A DNA stretch of 64,000 nt from positions 1 through 64,000 of the forward strand of contig CANNVE010000014.1 of NCBI GenBank assembly GCA_947525975.1, read 5' to 3'. Each line of letters opens with the position of its first letter. The stretch's first letter is position 1. The position numbers and the translations under genes were made by a program. This DNA is from an uncultured Muribaculaceae bacterium (lineage in GTDB: Bacteria > Bacteroidota > Bacteroidia > Bacteroidales > Muribaculaceae). Shown here in pieces: positions 61,901 to 64,000 of this stretch. The notes below the pieces were generated by a model. It was given only the letters and a program-made list of their open reading frames with translations. It ran no database searches and was not told where the DNA came from.

Positions 61901-62304
61901 TCTACCTCCAGATCGCGCTCATCATGCTTATCGGCCTTCTCGCCAAGAACGCCATCCTCATCATCGAGTTCGCGCTCGAGCGCAGGCGCACAGGCATGTC
62001 GATTCTCAACGCAGCCATCAGCGGCGCGTCGGCCCGTCTGCGTCCTATCCTCATGACATCGCTCGCCCTGATCATCGGCCTTCTGCCCCTGATGTTCGCC
62101 CACGGCGTAGGCGCCAACGGCAACCGCGCCCTCGGCGCAGGCTCAATCGGCGGCATGCTCATAGGCATGATTCTGCAGGTATTCATCGTTCCGGCTCTGT
62201 TCGTGACATTCCAGATCATCCAGGAGAAGATCAGCCCCATCCAATGGAAAGACGAGGAAGAAGGCGGCACCATCGAGAACGAAATCGAGCAATACGTCAA
62301 ATAA
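58921..62304 (+). CDS. RND-family multidrug efflux pump (AcrB/HAE1-type)
   Basis: The 1127-residue inner-membrane transporter has twelve helices, two large periplasmic loops, and the proton-relay pair D405-D406 in IVVDDAIVVVE. Other typical motifs are VLSTVISIFIVLLGLIGL near the start, FVLVFFVVYIFLQDIRST, and GLLAKNAILIIEFA late. It is somewhat longer than E. coli AcrB because of extra residues between helix 6 and 7 (about 495-560). It exports hydrophobic drugs or detergents using the proton gradient. Sits between its adaptor (52 bp upstream) and channel genes. Confidence 0.97.
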   Translation: MKLDTFINRPVLSTVISIFIVLLGLIGLVSLPVTQFPDIAPPTISVTTTYYGANAQAVLNSVIAPLEESINGAEGMTYMESTATNTGSATINVYFEQGFDPNMAAVDVQNRVAKAQSLLPAEVTSVGVLTQKRQTSMLLGISLYDENGAYSEEFIENYMKINIVPQLQRISGVGDVMVMGADYSMRVWLKPDVMAQYNLQPSDVAAALAEQNVEAAPGAFGEQGNQTFQYSMTYKGRLTTPEEFGDIVVRANSNGETLLLKDVAEIELGRVTYGFHSQLNGKTSTMCIIFQTPGSNATTIINDCLDFVENMKAELPAGIGVAIPLNNNDFLYASIHEVLKTLIEAFVLVFFVVYIFLQDIRSTIIPAIAIPVALIGTFFMLKLIGFSVNLITLSALVLAIAIVVDDAIVVVEAVHAKLDVGYKNARMASIDAMSEIAGALISITLVMMLVFIPVSFMSGTSGVFYRQFGLTIAIAVGFSAVNALTLSPALCAVFLKGHDDNGHEKNLSEKMGEAYSAAGQAVKKRYASHLTLDIHPLITMIFVAATITFMVLGWFQTEVIWKLIVAVIVAIIGVMGIFNKRFHNGFNNGFNRMLKQYSKVVTFFCKHKFTSGGIVAASVLGLVMLMKSTPTSLVPSEDTGVFFVMLNMPPGTSQERTGQELEKINKVLMTLPGVKLTQMIDGYSFIAGQGATYGTFIVKLKDWEERGKGESVNDLIKMVYGLTAGVVKDGTVAAFAPPMITGYSATNGFEIKMQDKTGGDINQFFGIVQGFLAELNKQPEIQMAYTTFNPTFPMYMVDIDVAKAKQAGISPSTLLSTLQGYYGSMYVSNFNRFGKIYRVMMQADPEDRVSPETLNAIKVRNGAEMAPISNFVSLRRVYGPDLLNRFNMFTSISVNGQPNPGYSSGDAIAAIQRVAAQTLPTGFGYEYAGMTREEAKQDSSATAVIFGLCLLFVYLLLSAQYESYILPWAVILSIPFGLMGSFIFAKMEGLDNNIYLQIALIMLIGLLAKNAILIIEFALERRRTGMSILNAAISGASARLRPILMTSLALIIGLLPLMFAHGVGANGNRALGAGSIGGMLIGMILQVFIVPALFVTFQIIQEKISPIQWKDEEEGGTIENEIEQYVK

Positions 62305-62370
62305 TTTATCGAATCAGCGATTTCCCTCCGGCCTTTGCCGGAGTGGAAATCGATAACTCCGGAACAATCA

Positions 62371-63750
62371 ATGAGACACAACAAAATATTGCTCGCAGGC
62401 GCGGCAGCGGCTTTGCTCCTCTCAATGGACAGCTGCGGCATCTACGGCAAATACCAGACCCCTGACAACACGGCCCTCACATCGGCCTACGCCGAGACCA
62501 GGAAGCAGGCCGTAGACTCGGCAGCTCTTGGCAATATGCTTTGGGAGAACGTATTCACCGACCCCGTGCTGACCGACTACATCAACATGGCTCTGCAAAA
62601 CAACACCTCGCTGCGCAATGCGCAGAGCAACGTAAAGATCGCGCAGGCACAGCTGCAGGGAGCGCGCCTGGCTTATCTGCCTTCGCTCACACTCGCACCC
62701 AACGGCGGCGCAGCGTCATACGCAGGCTCTGACCTGAGCTGGACCTACTCGATACAGGCCAACGCCAGCTGGGAAATCGACATATTCGGCAAGACCCTCA
62801 ACAACAAGCGCAAGGCGCAGGCAGCCGTATACCAGAGCGAGGCTTACGCACAAGCAGTGCGCTCGCAGATCATTTCGGGCGTGGCCAACTGCTACTACGG
62901 CATCGCCATCGCCAATCGCCAGCTCACCCTATACCGCAGCACAGCCGAGCTGTGGAAGGAGTCAGTGGAAGTGATGAAAAACCTGAAGGAGGCCGGACGC
63001 ACCACCGAAGCAGCCGTAGTGCAATCGACAGCCAACTACTACAGCATCCTCGCCGGAATCACCGACGTGGAGACAAGCCTCTGCCAGCTCAACAACACGA
63101 TGTCGCTCCTGCTCAACGTCATGCCCCAGGAATGGGCCGTCAGCCCCGACGCAGCCCTTCAGATGCCCGTGGCCCTGCAGGAAGGCGTGCCCATGTCAGT
63201 GCTCGCATTCCGCCCCGACGTGGCAGCCTCGGAGCAGGCTCTCGCCCAGGCATTCTACACCACAGGCGGCGCACGCGCGGCTTTCTATCCCGGCCTCACC
63301 CTCACGGCCTCTGGCGGATTCACCAATCTGCTCGGATCGTTCATCAAGAATCCCGGTGAATTCTTCTACCAGCTGGGCGGATCGCTTGCAATGCCCCTCT
63401 TCGCACGCGGACAGAACATCGCCCGCCTGAAAGCCGCCAAGGAATCGCAACAGCAGGCTCTCAACAACTTTGAGTACACCCTGCTCTCCGCAGCTTCGGA
63501 AGTGGAACACGGCCTCGTGGTTTACGGAAAATCTGTTGAGAAGCAAGATCTGCTCAAGGAGCAGGTGGCCAACCTCGAAAAGTCAGTTGAATACACCAAC
63601 GACCTGCTCCTATACGCCAACGGCACATACCTCGAAGTGCTCACAGCGCAGCAGAGCCTGCTCAACGCACAGGTATCAGCCCTCAACACCGAGCTGACCC
63701 GCACCCGAGCCATCATCAACCTCTACCAATCGATGGGAGGAGGCCGATAA
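62371..63750 (+). CDS. RND efflux outer-membrane channel (NodT/OprM-type lipoprotein)
   Basis: The 459-residue protein has a signal peptide ending near MDSC, which suggests lipid attachment although the lipobox is imperfect. Two TolC-type repeats follow (LTDYINMALQNNTSLRNA; AYLPSLTLAP; MSVLAFRPDVAASEQALAQAF in part). It should form the trimeric outer-membrane duct of the pump. The ATG at 62371 is preferred to one 12 codons upstream because it begins the signal peptide. Confidence 0.94.
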   Translation: MRHNKILLAGAAAALLLSMDSCGIYGKYQTPDNTALTSAYAETRKQAVDSAALGNMLWENVFTDPVLTDYINMALQNNTSLRNAQSNVKIAQAQLQGARLAYLPSLTLAPNGGAASYAGSDLSWTYSIQANASWEIDIFGKTLNNKRKAQAAVYQSEAYAQAVRSQIISGVANCYYGIAIANRQLTLYRSTAELWKESVEVMKNLKEAGRTTEAAVVQSTANYYSILAGITDVETSLCQLNNTMSLLLNVMPQEWAVSPDAALQMPVALQEGVPMSVLAFRPDVAASEQALAQAFYTTGGARAAFYPGLTLTASGGFTNLLGSFIKNPGEFFYQLGGSLAMPLFARGQNIARLKAAKESQQQALNNFEYTLLSAASEVEHGLVVYGKSVEKQDLLKEQVANLEKSVEYTNDLLLYANGTYLEVLTAQQSLLNAQVSALNTELTRTRAIINLYQSMGGGR

Positions 63751-63772
63751 GCCCCGCCCCACTCAAATACCA

Positions 63773-63818
63773 AAGCCGCGCGGAGCGTCGACAGACGCCG
63801 CCGCGCGGCTTCGTTTTA
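63773..63818 (+). terminator. Terminator of the RND efflux operon
   Basis: AAGCCGCGCGG-AGCGTC on the left pairs with GACGCC-GCCGCGCGGCTT on the right (63794-63811), with one bulge and a GACA loop, followed by CGTTTT. It starts 22 bp after the stop codon. Confidence 0.8.
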
Positions 63819-63917
63819 AATATCCCACTCTGAGCCCGCCTGACCGAGCTGCTGCCGCACTCCCGACAGAGCGGCAACAATTTTTTTTAATTTCACGTGA
63901 GACTTCTTTTTAATTTT

Positions 63918-63947
63918 TTTGTTTTTAAGAAAAAACAATTATCTTTG
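63918..63947 (+). promoter_or_regulatory. Bacteroidetes-type promoter of a gene entering at the right edge
   Basis: A -33 TTTG (63918-63921) and a -7 TATCTTTG (63940-63947) are spaced by 18 bp. The ATG at 63993 would follow a leader of about 40 nt. Confidence 0.6.
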
Positions 63948-63992
63948 CGATATAGAAATCTTAATTGATTCCGAACATTAAACCCTATAACC

Positions 63993-64000
63993 ATGATAAG
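63993..64000 (+). CDS. Start of a gene truncated by the window edge
   Basis: Only ATGATAAG is present, after a leader with a good promoter. Nothing can be said of its product. Confidence 0.4.

Overview
The window is a piece of a chromosome from a Bacteroidota bacterium, most likely order Bacteroidales and plausibly a Muribaculaceae-like gut lineage. The signs are a SusC/SusD pair, many promoters of the Bacteroidetes type (a -7 box TAnnTTTG with a -33 TTTG about 20 bp upstream), A-rich leaders in place of Shine-Dalgarno sites, large FtsX/MacB-type permeases without a fused ATPase, DUF3857/transglutaminase proteins and class III fructose bisphosphatase. Most genes are fairly GC-rich; one secreted-protein gene (36797-38530) is clearly AT-rich. 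No rRNA, CRISPR array, prophage or intact insertion sequence is visible.

Region by region. 1-237: intergenic repeats and hairpins. 238-10857 (minus strand): a six-gene tripartite ABC exporter operon, read from right to left as permease, TolC-like channel, HlyD-like adaptor, permease, permease, ATPase. A near-perfect sigma-54 promoter (10896-10912) lies just upstream of its first gene. 11010-14497: a small lipoprotein and a helical protein (minus), then a divergent NtrC-type sigma-54 activator and its histidine kinase, which probably control the exporter. 14572-17419: aroE and comEC. 17592-19975: Xaa-Pro aminopeptidase and a small secreted protein (minus). 20107-25000: an isolated SusCD pair (minus). 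25144-27880: a coiled-coil lipoprotein (minus) and a divergent LytS/LytTR-type two-component system. 27962-29721: a CMP-sugar synthetase-like gene and a CBS-nucleotidyltransferase. 29853-32422: obg, prmC, recX. 32509-36479: two DUF3857/transglutaminase-fold proteins, one with an intact catalytic triad and one without. 36797-38530: an AT-rich secreted protein that looks like a dead zinc metalloprotease. 38970-49224: aspS, a Nif3-like protein, a zinc-ribbon coiled-coil protein, fbp, a TsaC/Sua5-type enzyme, a polyprenyl-phosphate sugar transferase, a ClC channel with CBS domains and a small membrane protein. 49362-51212: an outer-membrane beta-barrel protein (minus), an SDR of the L-threonine dehydrogenase type, tRNA-Thr(CGT) and a terminator. 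51284-57502 (minus): GH3 glycosidase, YgiQ-type radical SAM protein and uvrB. 57720-63750: an RND efflux operon (adaptor, pump, outer-membrane channel). A new gene starts at the right edge.

The two export systems dominate. The ABC system appears wired to its own NtrC-type two-component pair through sigma-54. The RND system carries a repeated 10-bp motif around its promoter that may be an operator. The least explained items are the pseudo-metalloprotease, the orphan nonulosonate-type nucleotidyltransferase pair, the long inverted repeat at 17497-17565, a hairpin repeat present in two opposite copies (17422-17460 and 49250-49286), and three genes whose promoter position predicts leaderless mRNA.
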